This document shows, piece by piece, positions 19,504 through 27,577 of a stretch of 64,000 nt of DNA. Position 1 is the first letter of the stretch; each line of letters opens with the position of its first letter. Origin of the DNA: Peteryoungia ipomoeae (GTDB lineage: Bacteria; Pseudomonadota; Alphaproteobacteria; Rhizobiales; Rhizobiaceae); assembly GCF_004912165.1 (NCBI RefSeq), contig NZ_STGV01000003.1, positions 372,001 to 436,000 of the forward strand, in the 5' to 3' direction. Under the pieces are notes generated by a model. The model ran no database searches and was not told where the DNA came from. It was given only the letters and a program-made list of their open reading frames with translations. The position numbers were made by a program, and so were the translations under genes.

Positions 19504-20211
19504 TCAGGAAAGGACAGCCTCAAGTTCGGTGATATCGGCAAGGATAACATCCGAATGCATTTCGAGCGTGTCGCGCGTGCCGGTGCCCGAGAGAACGCCA
19601 ACCTTCAAACCGGCGCCTGCAGCCTTGCCCATCAGGAGATCATGATTGTTGTCGCCGACCACGGCGACCTGCTCGGGGTTAAGCCCTGTCGATCGGCAAA
19701 AGCCGAGCACCATGCCAGCCTCGGGTTTCGGGCCATGGCCACTGTCATAGCCTGCGACATAATCGAGAAATGGCAGAATGCCGAAGCGCTCCGCGGTGAT
19801 CCGGATCGAGCGCTCGTTGTCGCTCGAGGCAATGCCAAGGCGGAGGCCGCGGGCGGCGAGCCGCTCGAACAGCGGCAGAAGTTGCGTGATGGCTACGGAG
19901 GATTTCGCGGCTTCGGCGAAGAAATCATCGATCCGCGCGACAAGCTCCTCAAGCACGATCGGTGAGCCTCCGGCCGACATCGCTTCCGCGATGTCGCGGG
20001 TATTGCCCGCCGCAAACATGCTGTCTGGCCGGATTGCGCCGGTCACCGGGTCCATGCCGCAGATGTGAAGCAGACTTCCGGCAAGGTCTGCATCGCCGTC
20101 TGCGGCGAAATCGGCAACCTGGCGGTTCACCGGCCCCCAGCTCGCATCGAAATCGAGAAGCGTTCCGTCCTTGTCAAACAGAATGCCGGCGATGGCGGGC
20201 TGGCGGCTCAT
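19504..20211 (-). CDS. HAD-family phosphatase, phosphoglycolate phosphatase-like
   Basis: Cytoplasmic 235-aa hydrolase with HAD motif I DKDGTLLDF at residue 14, motif II Ser (ASSDNERS), and motif IV VVGDNNHDLLMG. The helical cap between motifs I and II is of the C1 type, as in phosphoglycolate phosphatases. It begins 18 bases after the waaA stop and ends 107 bases before lpxK. AAGGA precedes the ATG. The substrate is not evident. Confidence 0.85.
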   Translation of the reverse strand: MSRQPAIAGILFDKDGTLLDFDASWGPVNRQVADFAADGDADLAGSLLHICGMDPVTGAIRPDSMFAAGNTRDIAEAMSAGGSPIVLEELVARIDDFFAEAAKSSVAITQLLPLFERLAARGLRLGIASSDNERSIRITAERFGILPFLDYVAGYDSGHGPKPEAGMVLGFCRSTGLNPEQVAVVGDNNHDLLMGKAAGAGLKVGVLSGTGTRDTLEMHSDVILADITELEAVLS

Positions 20212-20229
20212 GTCAATCCTTGTGCGGTC

Positions 20230-21555
20230 TCAGTTTGTGCCAGCCGCCCGGGGAACGAGTTTTGCCTGAACCGACAAGGGGCTGATATGCGCTTCCAGCC
20301 CCTTCATGGTTGCTGCGAGCGCGCCTCGCATTTCCTGCGTGGTTTCAAGTCCTGCGTCAATCATCTTGGTGCGCGCAAGGTCGTTGGTCAAAAGGAAATG
20401 CACGGCCTTGGCCAGCATTTCAGCATCGCGAACCACGCGGGCCGAGCCCTTGCGGACAAGCTGCTGGTAGGCGTCGCGAAAATTGCTGACCTTCGGTCCA
20501 GACAAGACGGCACAGCCGAGCATGGCCGGCTCCATCGGATTCTGGCCGCCATCGGCAGTGAGCGAGCGACCGACAAAGGCAAGATCGGTCAGACGGAGGT
20601 AAAGCCCCATCTCGCCAATGGTATCGCCAAGGAAGATGTCGGTCTCGTCGGTGATCGGATCGTTGCGCGTGCGGCGTGCGACCACCAGACCCTTTTCCTT
20701 GAGCATGGCCTCGACTTCATCGCCGCGCTCGGGATGGCGCGGGACGAGGATGGTCAGTAGCCCCGTATGCGCTTTGAGCGCCCGGTGCACCATGGCGACA
20801 ATCGCCTCTTCGCCGTCAAAGGTCGAAATCGCTGCCCATGTCTTGCGATTGCGGATCTGCACATTGTAGCTTGCCCGCACCACGTCATCGCAGGGCGGCG
20901 CATCGCTGTCGGCTTTGATATTGCCGGAAACCTGCACCGGCCAGGCGCCAAGATCGCGGAAATTCTGGCCGTCGAGATCGGATTGCGCAATGACCAGAGC
21001 CAGCTTGCTGAACAGCGCCTCAGCAACAGGCTTGTAGCGCATCCAGCGCTGGAACGAGCGATCCGACATGCGCGCGTTCACGAGGATTTGCGGGATCTGG
21101 CGCTGGTTAAGTTCGGCAAGCGTGGTTGGCCAGATTTCCGACTCCACGCCAATCGCCACATCCGGCTGCCAGTAATCGAGGAACCGTTGCACGGCGGGCC
21201 GGAGGTCAAGCGGCACATATTGATGGATGACGGTATCGCCCAGCCTATCGCGGGCAATTTCGGCTGAGGTCACCGTGCCCGTGGTCAGAAGAACATGGAT
21301 ATCGCGGCGGCGCAGCTCCCGCATCAGCGGAATGACCGCCATCGTCTCGCCTACGCTTGCGGCATGCAGCCACAGGAGCGGACCTGCGGGACGCTCCCGG
21401 CTCGGATAGCCGAAGCGTTCGTTGAGGCGAGCCTTGTCTTCCTTGCCTTTGCGCGCACGTTGAAAAAGCCACGGCCTGCTCAGGGGAAGAGCGCCCTGCC
21501 CAACCCAGCCGTAGACTTTCAAGGCGAACGATGCAGCAGCCTCGCTCGCGTTCAT
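20230..21555 (-). CDS. waaA: Kdo transferase WaaA (KdtA)
   Basis: Adds 3-deoxy-D-manno-octulosonate residues to lipid A precursor at the cytoplasmic face of the inner membrane. The 441-aa protein has an N-terminal membrane anchor, LLWLHAASVGE with the catalytic Glu near residue 68, and the C-terminal donor-site region VGRSL plus GGQNPMEPAMLG, a GT-B signature of the family. Confidence 0.95.
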   Translation of the reverse strand: MNASEAAASFALKVYGWVGQGALPLSRPWLFQRARKGKEDKARLNERFGYPSRERPAGPLLWLHAASVGETMAVIPLMRELRRRDIHVLLTTGTVTSAEIARDRLGDTVIHQYVPLDLRPAVQRFLDYWQPDVAIGVESEIWPTTLAELNQRQIPQILVNARMSDRSFQRWMRYKPVAEALFSKLALVIAQSDLDGQNFRDLGAWPVQVSGNIKADSDAPPCDDVVRASYNVQIRNRKTWAAISTFDGEEAIVAMVHRALKAHTGLLTILVPRHPERGDEVEAMLKEKGLVVARRTRNDPITDETDIFLGDTIGEMGLYLRLTDLAFVGRSLTADGGQNPMEPAMLGCAVLSGPKVSNFRDAYQQLVRKGSARVVRDAEMLAKAVHFLLTNDLARTKMIDAGLETTQEMRGALAATMKGLEAHISPLSVQAKLVPRAAGTN

Positions 21556-21706
21556 TTACGTGACCTGCTCATATTCATAGACAATGCCATTCTGCCCTCA
21601 AGATCCGGGCTGCGCAAAAACGGAAAGCAAGAATACTTAGGTGAAAAAGTGTCCCTCTCGGGGCAGCGAATATCAGAGTGTGACCAAAGACGCGCAGCGC
21701 CTAGGC

Positions 21707-21943
21707 TTATTTCTCCGAAGGATTGAGAAGGCGGTGCATGTGCACGATGAAGTAGCGCATATGCGCGTTGTCCACCGTGGCCTGCGCCTTCGACTTCCAC
21801 GCGACAAGCGCGCTGGCATAGTCCGGAAAAATGCCGACGATATCGAGACCGTTCAGGTCGCGAAACTGAACATTTTCCAGGCTTTCGAGTTCGCCGCCAA
21901 AAACGAGATGGAGAAGCTGCTTGTTTTCTGTCGAATCAGTCAT
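21707..21943 (-). CDS. DUF4170 family protein
   Basis: Small 78-aa alphaproteobacterial protein of unknown function. The core HLVFGGELxSLENVQFRDLNGLDIVGIFPDYASALVAWKxKAQ (residues 12-55) is typical, followed by HMRYFIVHMHRLL. It is located between the CysQ-like gene and waaA on the same strand, a conserved place in rhizobia, which suggests (but does not show) a link to envelope synthesis. Confidence 0.85.
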   Translation of the reverse strand: MTDSTENKQLLHLVFGGELESLENVQFRDLNGLDIVGIFPDYASALVAWKSKAQATVDNAHMRYFIVHMHRLLNPSEK

Positions 21944-22020
21944 TTTCAGGTCTTTTTAATGGGAATTTCGGTTACCCCATCCTCTGCGCGATTTCGGCGT
22001 CAAGGTCAATCCCGTTGAAT

Positions 22021-22818
22021 TCAGGTGATATTGCCTAAAATAATCGGCAGCAGATGCTCAGACGCCGCACACAACTCTGGATGAGAGACAAGCTCGCGAT
22101 TGTAGAGAGGACGTTCGCCCGTGAGATCCGTGAGCTTGCCGCCGGCCCGGGTCAAAATAAGGTCGGCTGCAGCCAGATCCCAATCATGGGAATCGCGCTT
22201 CACCAGCGTGCCGTCGATGCGACCATCCGCCACGAGTGCCAGGCGATAGGCAAGCGATGGGATATGCTCGACCCGCTCGATCTGCGGTCGCAATTGGGGC
22301 GAAAAGCCGGCGATCATATCCTGGGCGGAGGCAAGCTTCAGCTTGCCCGTCGCATCGGCTGAAGACACCGAAATGACAGTGCCATTGCGCCGGGCCGGAC
22401 CATCGACCGTCGCGGTGAAGATCTCGTCCAGCGCCGGCGCCACCAGAACGCCGGCCACGGGCTGACCGGCATGTACCACGGCAACGCTGACACACCAGGT
22501 CCGTCGGCCGCCGATGAAGGCGCGGGTGCCATCGATGGGGTCCACGACAAAGACGGTCTCGCAGGCAAGCCGCGCCCGATCGTCTTCCGTCTCTTCCGAG
22601 AGCCAGCCATAGTTCGGACGCGCGGTGCGAAGCCGCTCTTCCAGCACCGCATTGGCGGCATAGTCTGCAGCGCTGACCGGCGAGCGACCCTCATTCTTCC
22701 ACCAGACCTCCGGCGACTGACCGAAATGCGACAGCGCAACGTCCCCGGCAGCCTGCGCTGCCTCCAGGATCAGGGCGAGGTCTGCATCCCAGCGCAGCGT
22801 GTCGGCAACGGACGCCAT
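22021..22818 (-). CDS. Inositol monophosphatase/CysQ-family phosphatase
   Basis: Mg2+-dependent phosphatase of 265 aa. Metal-binding motifs are all visible: EETEDD near residue 76, DPIDGTRAFIGG near 99 and WDLAAADLI near 213. The family includes 3'(2'),5'-bisphosphate nucleotidase (CysQ) and inositol monophosphatase; the neighbourhood does not decide between them. The ATG at 22818 follows a Gly-rich ribosome site 16 bases after the PmbA-like stop; an in-frame TTG at 22848 would overlap that gene. Confidence 0.88.
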   Translation of the reverse strand: MASVADTLRWDADLALILEAAQAAGDVALSHFGQSPEVWWKNEGRSPVSAADYAANAVLEERLRTARPNYGWLSEETEDDRARLACETVFVVDPIDGTRAFIGGRRTWCVSVAVVHAGQPVAGVLVAPALDEIFTATVDGPARRNGTVISVSSADATGKLKLASAQDMIAGFSPQLRPQIERVEHIPSLAYRLALVADGRIDGTLVKRDSHDWDLAAADLILTRAGGKLTDLTGERPLYNRELVSHPELCAASEHLLPIILGNIT

Positions 22819-22834
22819 AAACTGGCCCCCAAGC

Positions 22835-24181
22835 TCAGAGACCGGCAAGGGTCATGCCCTCGATGGCAAGCGTGGGGGCGGCAACGCCGAATTTGCGGTC
22901 GATGTCGTTTGCCACCGTGATCCGCATGAACATGTCCTTCAGATTGGAGGCGAGCGTGATTTCCGACACCGGGAAAGTCAATTCGCCGTTCTCGATCCAG
23001 AAGCCACTGGCACCGCGGCTGTATTCGCCGGTGATCATGTCGACGCCACTGCCGATCATGTCGGTCACGTAAAGCCCCGTGCCAACGCTGCGGATCAGAT
23101 CTTCCGGGCTGACATCGCCTGGCTCCAGGGCAAGGTTTGTCGAGGATGGCGAGACAGAGGGTCCGCCACGGACACCGCGACCATTGGTCTTGAGACCCAG
23201 CTCACGGGCGGTCGACGAGGAGAGGAACCAGTGCTTCAGCACACCATCCTCGATCATGGTGAGCGCCCTGCCCGCCACGCCTTCGCCATCGAAGGGGCGC
23301 GAGGAGGAACCGCGAACCTTGAGCGGATCATCGGTGATGTTGAGGCCTGATTTCAGCACCTGATGGCCCATCTTGTCGCGCAGGAAGGAGGTTTTGCGGG
23401 CAACCGACGCGCCATTGATCGCACCGGCAATCGTGCCGACAAAGCCGCGGGCAACGCGCGGATCAAACACAACGGTCAGGTTGGAAGCGGTCGGCACCTG
23501 GCGCGGATTGAGGCGGCGGATTGCCCTCTCGGCCGCCCGTCTGCCAATGTCCTCGGGCGCATCGAGGTCGGCGACATAGAGCCGGCTGTCGAAATCGTGA
23601 TCGCGTTCCATCTTGGTGCCTTCGCCGGCGATGACGGCCACGGATCGCGAGAAACGCGAGCCGGCATAACTGCCGGAAAAGCCATGCGAGGTGACGAGCA
23701 CGAGGCCTCCCATACCCGCAGATGCCCCTGCCCCCAGCGAATTGGTGATGCCGTCAACCGACCTTGCGGCCTCTTCCATGACCAGCGCATTTTCACGCAG
23801 CGTATCGGCCGAAACTTCGGTTGGATCGTAAAGCTCGAGATCGCGAATCTCGCTCGCGAGATCGGCCTCATCCGCGAGACCCGCAAACGGATCTTCGGGA
23901 GAGACTTTCGCCATGGCAACGGCGCGCTCGGCGAGCTGGGCAAGATCAAAGCCCGGATTGGCAGAGACACTGGCGACGCGATTTCCGATGAAAACGCGCA
24001 GCGAAAAATCATCGCTTTCAGAGGCCTCGGTGGATTCCACCTTGCCCAGGCGAACGCTGACGCCCTTGGAGCGCGAACGCACGACAACCGCATCCGCTCT
24101 GTCGGCGCCGGCTTTCTTTGCGAGGTCAACGAGCTGCTCGGCACGATCGAGGAGCTTGGCAGAATCAATCTGATTGGACAT
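22835..24181 (-). CDS. pmbA: TldD/PmbA family metalloprotease subunit
   Basis: PmbA (TldE) pairs with TldD to form a protease that processes small peptides such as microcins and some antitoxins. The 448-aa length and the family segments VRLGKVESTEASESDD, GFSGSYAGSRFSRSV and the C-terminal GEYSRGASGFWIENGE agree. There is no HExxxH zinc motif, which is TldD's, so this is the PmbA-type subunit. The ATG at 24181 has an AAAGG ribosome site. Confidence 0.9.
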   Translation of the reverse strand: MSNQIDSAKLLDRAEQLVDLAKKAGADRADAVVVRSRSKGVSVRLGKVESTEASESDDFSLRVFIGNRVASVSANPGFDLAQLAERAVAMAKVSPEDPFAGLADEADLASEIRDLELYDPTEVSADTLRENALVMEEAARSVDGITNSLGAGASAGMGGLVLVTSHGFSGSYAGSRFSRSVAVIAGEGTKMERDHDFDSRLYVADLDAPEDIGRRAAERAIRRLNPRQVPTASNLTVVFDPRVARGFVGTIAGAINGASVARKTSFLRDKMGHQVLKSGLNITDDPLKVRGSSSRPFDGEGVAGRALTMIEDGVLKHWFLSSSTARELGLKTNGRGVRGGPSVSPSSTNLALEPGDVSPEDLIRSVGTGLYVTDMIGSGVDMITGEYSRGASGFWIENGELTFPVSEITLASNLKDMFMRITVANDIDRKFGVAAPTLAIEGMTLAGL

Positions 24182-24297
24182 GAATTGGCCTTTCGTTCCC
24201 GCACCATTTATTGTGCGCGGCAAAGTGCATCAAGGGCGGTGGCGGGATTTCCCGTTCACGAGGCCGGCATGTCCGGCAAAACAGAGGGAAGATAGCC

Positions 24298-26103
24298 GTG
24301 GCAGGTGGCGCAAGCGAGGCATTATTCTCACAACCATTGCTGCTTCTGGGAGGTGCCGTTGTCGCAGCTCCCCTGTTTCGCAAGCTTGGTCTTGGTACCG
24401 TTCTCGGCTATCTCGCTGCTGGCGTGGTCATCGGCCCGGTCTTGCATCTGATCAGCGGCTCCGGCGACATTCTCGCGGTTGCGGAACTGGGCGTGGTGCT
24501 GCTGCTCTTCGTCATCGGTCTCGAGCTGAAACCATCCCGGCTTTGGACCATGCGGCGCGACATCTTCGGGCTGGGAACGACACAGGTCGTGCTGACAGGC
24601 CTCATCCTCACCGCGATTGCCAGCAGCTCCGGTCTGCTGGAGTGGCGTGGCGCACTCGTGGCGGGTTTTGGTCTTGCGCTCTCGTCGACGGCCTTTGCGC
24701 TGCAATTGCTGGGTGACTACGGCGACCTCAACAGTGCCTATGGCCAGCGCTCCTTTTCCATATTGCTGTTTCAGGATCTCGCCATCGTGCCGCTGCTTGC
24801 CATGGTCTCGGTGCTCGGCGGGCAAACCGGAGAAACCGACCAGTCCGCCCTGTTGCAGGTCGGCATTGCGGTTTCTGCCGTGGTCGGAATGATCCTTGCC
24901 GGTCGTTACCTGCTCACCCCGCTGTTCCAGGTGATCGGACGAACAGGGGCCCGCGAGGTGATGATTGCTGCGGCCCTGTTTGTCGTGCTCGGCTCCGCCT
25001 ACCTGATGCAGCTTGCCGGGCTGTCGATGGCCATGGGCGCATTCCTGGCCGGCGTGATGCTGGCGGAATCCTCCTATCGTCACGAGCTGGAGGCCGATAT
25101 CGAGCCTTTCCGTGGCCTGTTGCTTGCCCTCTTCTTCATGGCGGTCGGCCTATCCCTCGACATCCAGGTGATTGCCGACAACATCCTGCTGATCGCGATT
25201 GCCGTTCCGGTGCTGGTCATCGTCAAGGCCGTGATCCTTTACGCCATCTGCCGGATCGCAGGTTCCGCGCATCAGGCCGCCGTAAAGGTCGCCGTCTTGT
25301 TGCCGCAAGGCGGGGAATTCGGCTTCGTGCTGTTTACGACGGCGGTGGCGGCAGGCGTGCTGAACGACGGACAATCCTCTCTGCTGATCTCGATCGTCAC
25401 CCTCTCCATGGCGGTCACGCCGCTGACCGCCGCGATCGGTCAAAGGGTCGTCGCGCCCACGGCCCATGAGGTGATGGATGAGGATTTCGAAGGGGCTGGT
25501 TCCGATGTCCTGATGGTCGGCTTTTCACGCTTTGGCCAGATCGCGGCGCAGATCCTGCTTGCCAAGGGCCGCGATGTCACCATCATCGACGACAGTCCGG
25601 ATCGTGTGCGCCAGGCCGCGACCTTCGGCTTCCGCATCTATTACGGCGACGGAACACGGCTCGACGTCTTGCGTGCAGCCGGCATCGAGCGCGCCAAGAT
25701 CGTTGCGATCTGCACGCATAAGAAGGAAATCACCGACCGCGTTGTCGACCTGATCCGATCCGAATATCCCGATATGCGCCTTTATGTGCGCTCCTATGAT
25801 CGCGTGCATTCCCTGGAGCTCAGGGCGCGCGATGTCGACTACGAGATCCGCGAGACCTTCGAATCCGGTCTGCTCTTTGGCCGCCGCACGCTGGAGGGGC
25901 TGGGCGTCTCCGAAGACGAAGCCTTTGAGATTTCGGAAGACATTCGTCGTCGCGACGAAGAGCGGCTCCGGCTTCAGGCGCAGGAGGGCATATTGGCCGG
26001 GCGTGACCTCATTCATCGCAGACCCGTCAACCCCGAGCCGCTGATCAAGCCGAAACAGGGCACAGGCACAGTCACGGAAATCAAGGCGAACGAACTGACC
26101 TGA
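24298..26103 (+). CDS. CPA2 family cation/proton antiporter, Kef type
   Basis: Inner-membrane K+(Na+)/H+ antiporter of 601 aa. About 12 membrane helices (residues 5-380) with GLELKPSRLW and the HELEADIEPFRGLLLALFFMAVG segment are followed by a TrkA-N/RCK domain (about 400-520; VGFSRFGQIAAQILL, DDSPDRV, YGDGTRLDVLRAAG) and a charged C-tail. The Gly-rich loop has Ser for the central Gly. The GTG at 24298 has an AGGGAAG ribosome site and fits the family N-terminus; an ATG at 24211 would add an unlikely basic leader. Confidence 0.92.
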   Translation: MAGGASEALFSQPLLLLGGAVVAAPLFRKLGLGTVLGYLAAGVVIGPVLHLISGSGDILAVAELGVVLLLFVIGLELKPSRLWTMRRDIFGLGTTQVVLTGLILTAIASSSGLLEWRGALVAGFGLALSSTAFALQLLGDYGDLNSAYGQRSFSILLFQDLAIVPLLAMVSVLGGQTGETDQSALLQVGIAVSAVVGMILAGRYLLTPLFQVIGRTGAREVMIAAALFVVLGSAYLMQLAGLSMAMGAFLAGVMLAESSYRHELEADIEPFRGLLLALFFMAVGLSLDIQVIADNILLIAIAVPVLVIVKAVILYAICRIAGSAHQAAVKVAVLLPQGGEFGFVLFTTAVAAGVLNDGQSSLLISIVTLSMAVTPLTAAIGQRVVAPTAHEVMDEDFEGAGSDVLMVGFSRFGQIAAQILLAKGRDVTIIDDSPDRVRQAATFGFRIYYGDGTRLDVLRAAGIERAKIVAICTHKKEITDRVVDLIRSEYPDMRLYVRSYDRVHSLELRARDVDYEIRETFESGLLFGRRTLEGLGVSEDEAFEISEDIRRRDEERLRLQAQEGILAGRDLIHRRPVNPEPLIKPKQGTGTVTEIKANELT

Positions 26104-26108
26104 ACGGC

Positions 26109-26987
26109 TCAGTGGCGGAGGAAGTCTTCCACACGTGCCGACAGGTCACGCTTGAGCGGCTCCTTCAGTGCCTCGCAGACCTCCAGGACCTGTCGCGCCT
26201 TGAAGAAGTCGAGAACCCGGAACGTATTGACCTCCGGCTTGATATAGATGTCCGGACGGCAGAGCTTCATCTTCAAGGCGACATGCGACTGCATCATCAG
26301 CTGCGAGGCACCAAACAGACTGTCCATCCGGCTTGGCACCAGCGAGCCATCGCCTTCCGGCGCACCGATGACATCGACAGCGACGAGAATATCCGAGTGG
26401 CCAACCAGATGATCATAGGGCACCGGGTTGAAGATGCCGCCATCGATCATCAGCCGGCCATGGATCACGACGGGCGCAAAAAGCGCCGGGATGGCCGCGG
26501 ACGCGGCCAGCGCCTCAAACAGATCGCCGCTTTCACACAAAAGCTCGCGCTGCCCGTAATAATCGGTGGCGATGACCTTCAACGGGATCTGAAGACCCAA
26601 AAACTCCTTCGGCAAGAGCGGCGGGAGAAAAGCCCTGAGCAGCGGCGGCAGGTTGAACTGGCCGAGGCGAAAGCCACCGAGCGCATCGCGGATCGTTGAG
26701 GGCCGCAATCCCCAGAAGCGGTTCAGCACCAGGGATCGGTTGTCCGCCAGCTCCAGCGTGTAATCGCGGATCTCTCGGCCCGACATGCCGGCTGCATAGG
26801 CAGAGCCGATAAGCGCGCCCATGGAGGAGCCGGCAATCAGGTTGGGCCTGATACCGAGCTCGTCAAAGACCTCGAGAACAACAATATGTGCAAAGCCGCG
26901 CGCGCCGCCGGCACCCAATGCCAGGCCGACAGTCGGCTCGGAGGCTGATGCGACGGGCAAGGCAGCGGTCGGTGTGGTCGTATCCAT
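26109..26987 (-). CDS. Patatin-like phospholipase family protein
   Basis: Probable serine lipid acyl hydrolase of 292 aa. It has the oxyanion loop GAGGARG (26-32), the nucleophile elbow GSSMG (about 58-62) and the catalytic Asp in DGGIFNPVP near residue 178, so the Ser-Asp dyad is complete. It starts 23 bases after the rsmD stop and converges on the antiporter gene. It resembles bacterial RssA/YchK-type proteins; substrate unknown. Confidence 0.88.
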   Translation of the reverse strand: MDTTTPTAALPVASASEPTVGLALGAGGARGFAHIVVLEVFDELGIRPNLIAGSSMGALIGSAYAAGMSGREIRDYTLELADNRSLVLNRFWGLRPSTIRDALGGFRLGQFNLPPLLRAFLPPLLPKEFLGLQIPLKVIATDYYGQRELLCESGDLFEALAASAAIPALFAPVVIHGRLMIDGGIFNPVPYDHLVGHSDILVAVDVIGAPEGDGSLVPSRMDSLFGASQLMMQSHVALKMKLCRPDIYIKPEVNTFRVLDFFKARQVLEVCEALKEPLKRDLSARVEDFLRH

Positions 26988-27010
26988 CAGAACCTGCTTT
27001 CCGGGAAGGT

Positions 27011-27571
27011 TCAGGAAGCCTTATAGGAAAAGAAGTACATTTTCGTGTCACCGAAGGCGCGGTCTTCGAGGAAGCGGAATACCGGGTCGACCGAGACCTG
27101 CACATCGCTGCGCTCTTCAAGGATGGCGAGTGCGCCGGGCGCCAGCCAGCCGCCGGCATGGGCGGCAAACAGGGCTTTTTCGCCCAGGCCCTTGCCATAG
27201 GGCGGATCGGCAAAGACCAGCTCGAACGGCTCGATGTTGTTGGCAGGACCGAGATCGGTCGCATCCCGACGCAACATGCGGGCGCGGCCATGCAGGCCGA
27301 AGGCCTCGATGTTTTCCCAGAGCAGACCGCGACCTTCGACGCTGTTTTCGACAAACAGCGCCGATTTGCAGCCGCGCGACAAGGCCTCTATGCCGACGGC
27401 ACCAGTCCCGGCAAAAAGATCGAGGATCTTGGTGCCATCCAAGACGCACGGATGCGCATGGGAGAGAATGTTGAACAGACTCTCGCGCGTCCGGTCCGTG
27501 GTCGGCCGGATATCATTGGATTTCGGCGTGGCCAGGTTGCGGCCCCGAAACTCTCCGCCAACAATGCGCAT
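27011..27571 (-). CDS. rsmD: 16S rRNA (guanine966-N2)-methyltransferase RsmD
   Basis: Methylates G966 of 16S rRNA on 30S subunits. The 186-aa protein shows MRIVGGEFRGR at the N-terminus, RPTTDRTRESLFNIL, the SAM motif LDLFAGTGAVGIEALSRG and the catalytic DPPYGKG. It starts six bases after the upstream pseudouridine synthase gene, so the two RNA-modification genes are one operon. Confidence 0.96.
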   Translation of the reverse strand: MRIVGGEFRGRNLATPKSNDIRPTTDRTRESLFNILSHAHPCVLDGTKILDLFAGTGAVGIEALSRGCKSALFVENSVEGRGLLWENIEAFGLHGRARMLRRDATDLGPANNIEPFELVFADPPYGKGLGEKALFAAHAGGWLAPGALAILEERSDVQVSVDPVFRFLEDRAFGDTKMYFFSYKAS

Positions 27572-27577
27572 TGCGGC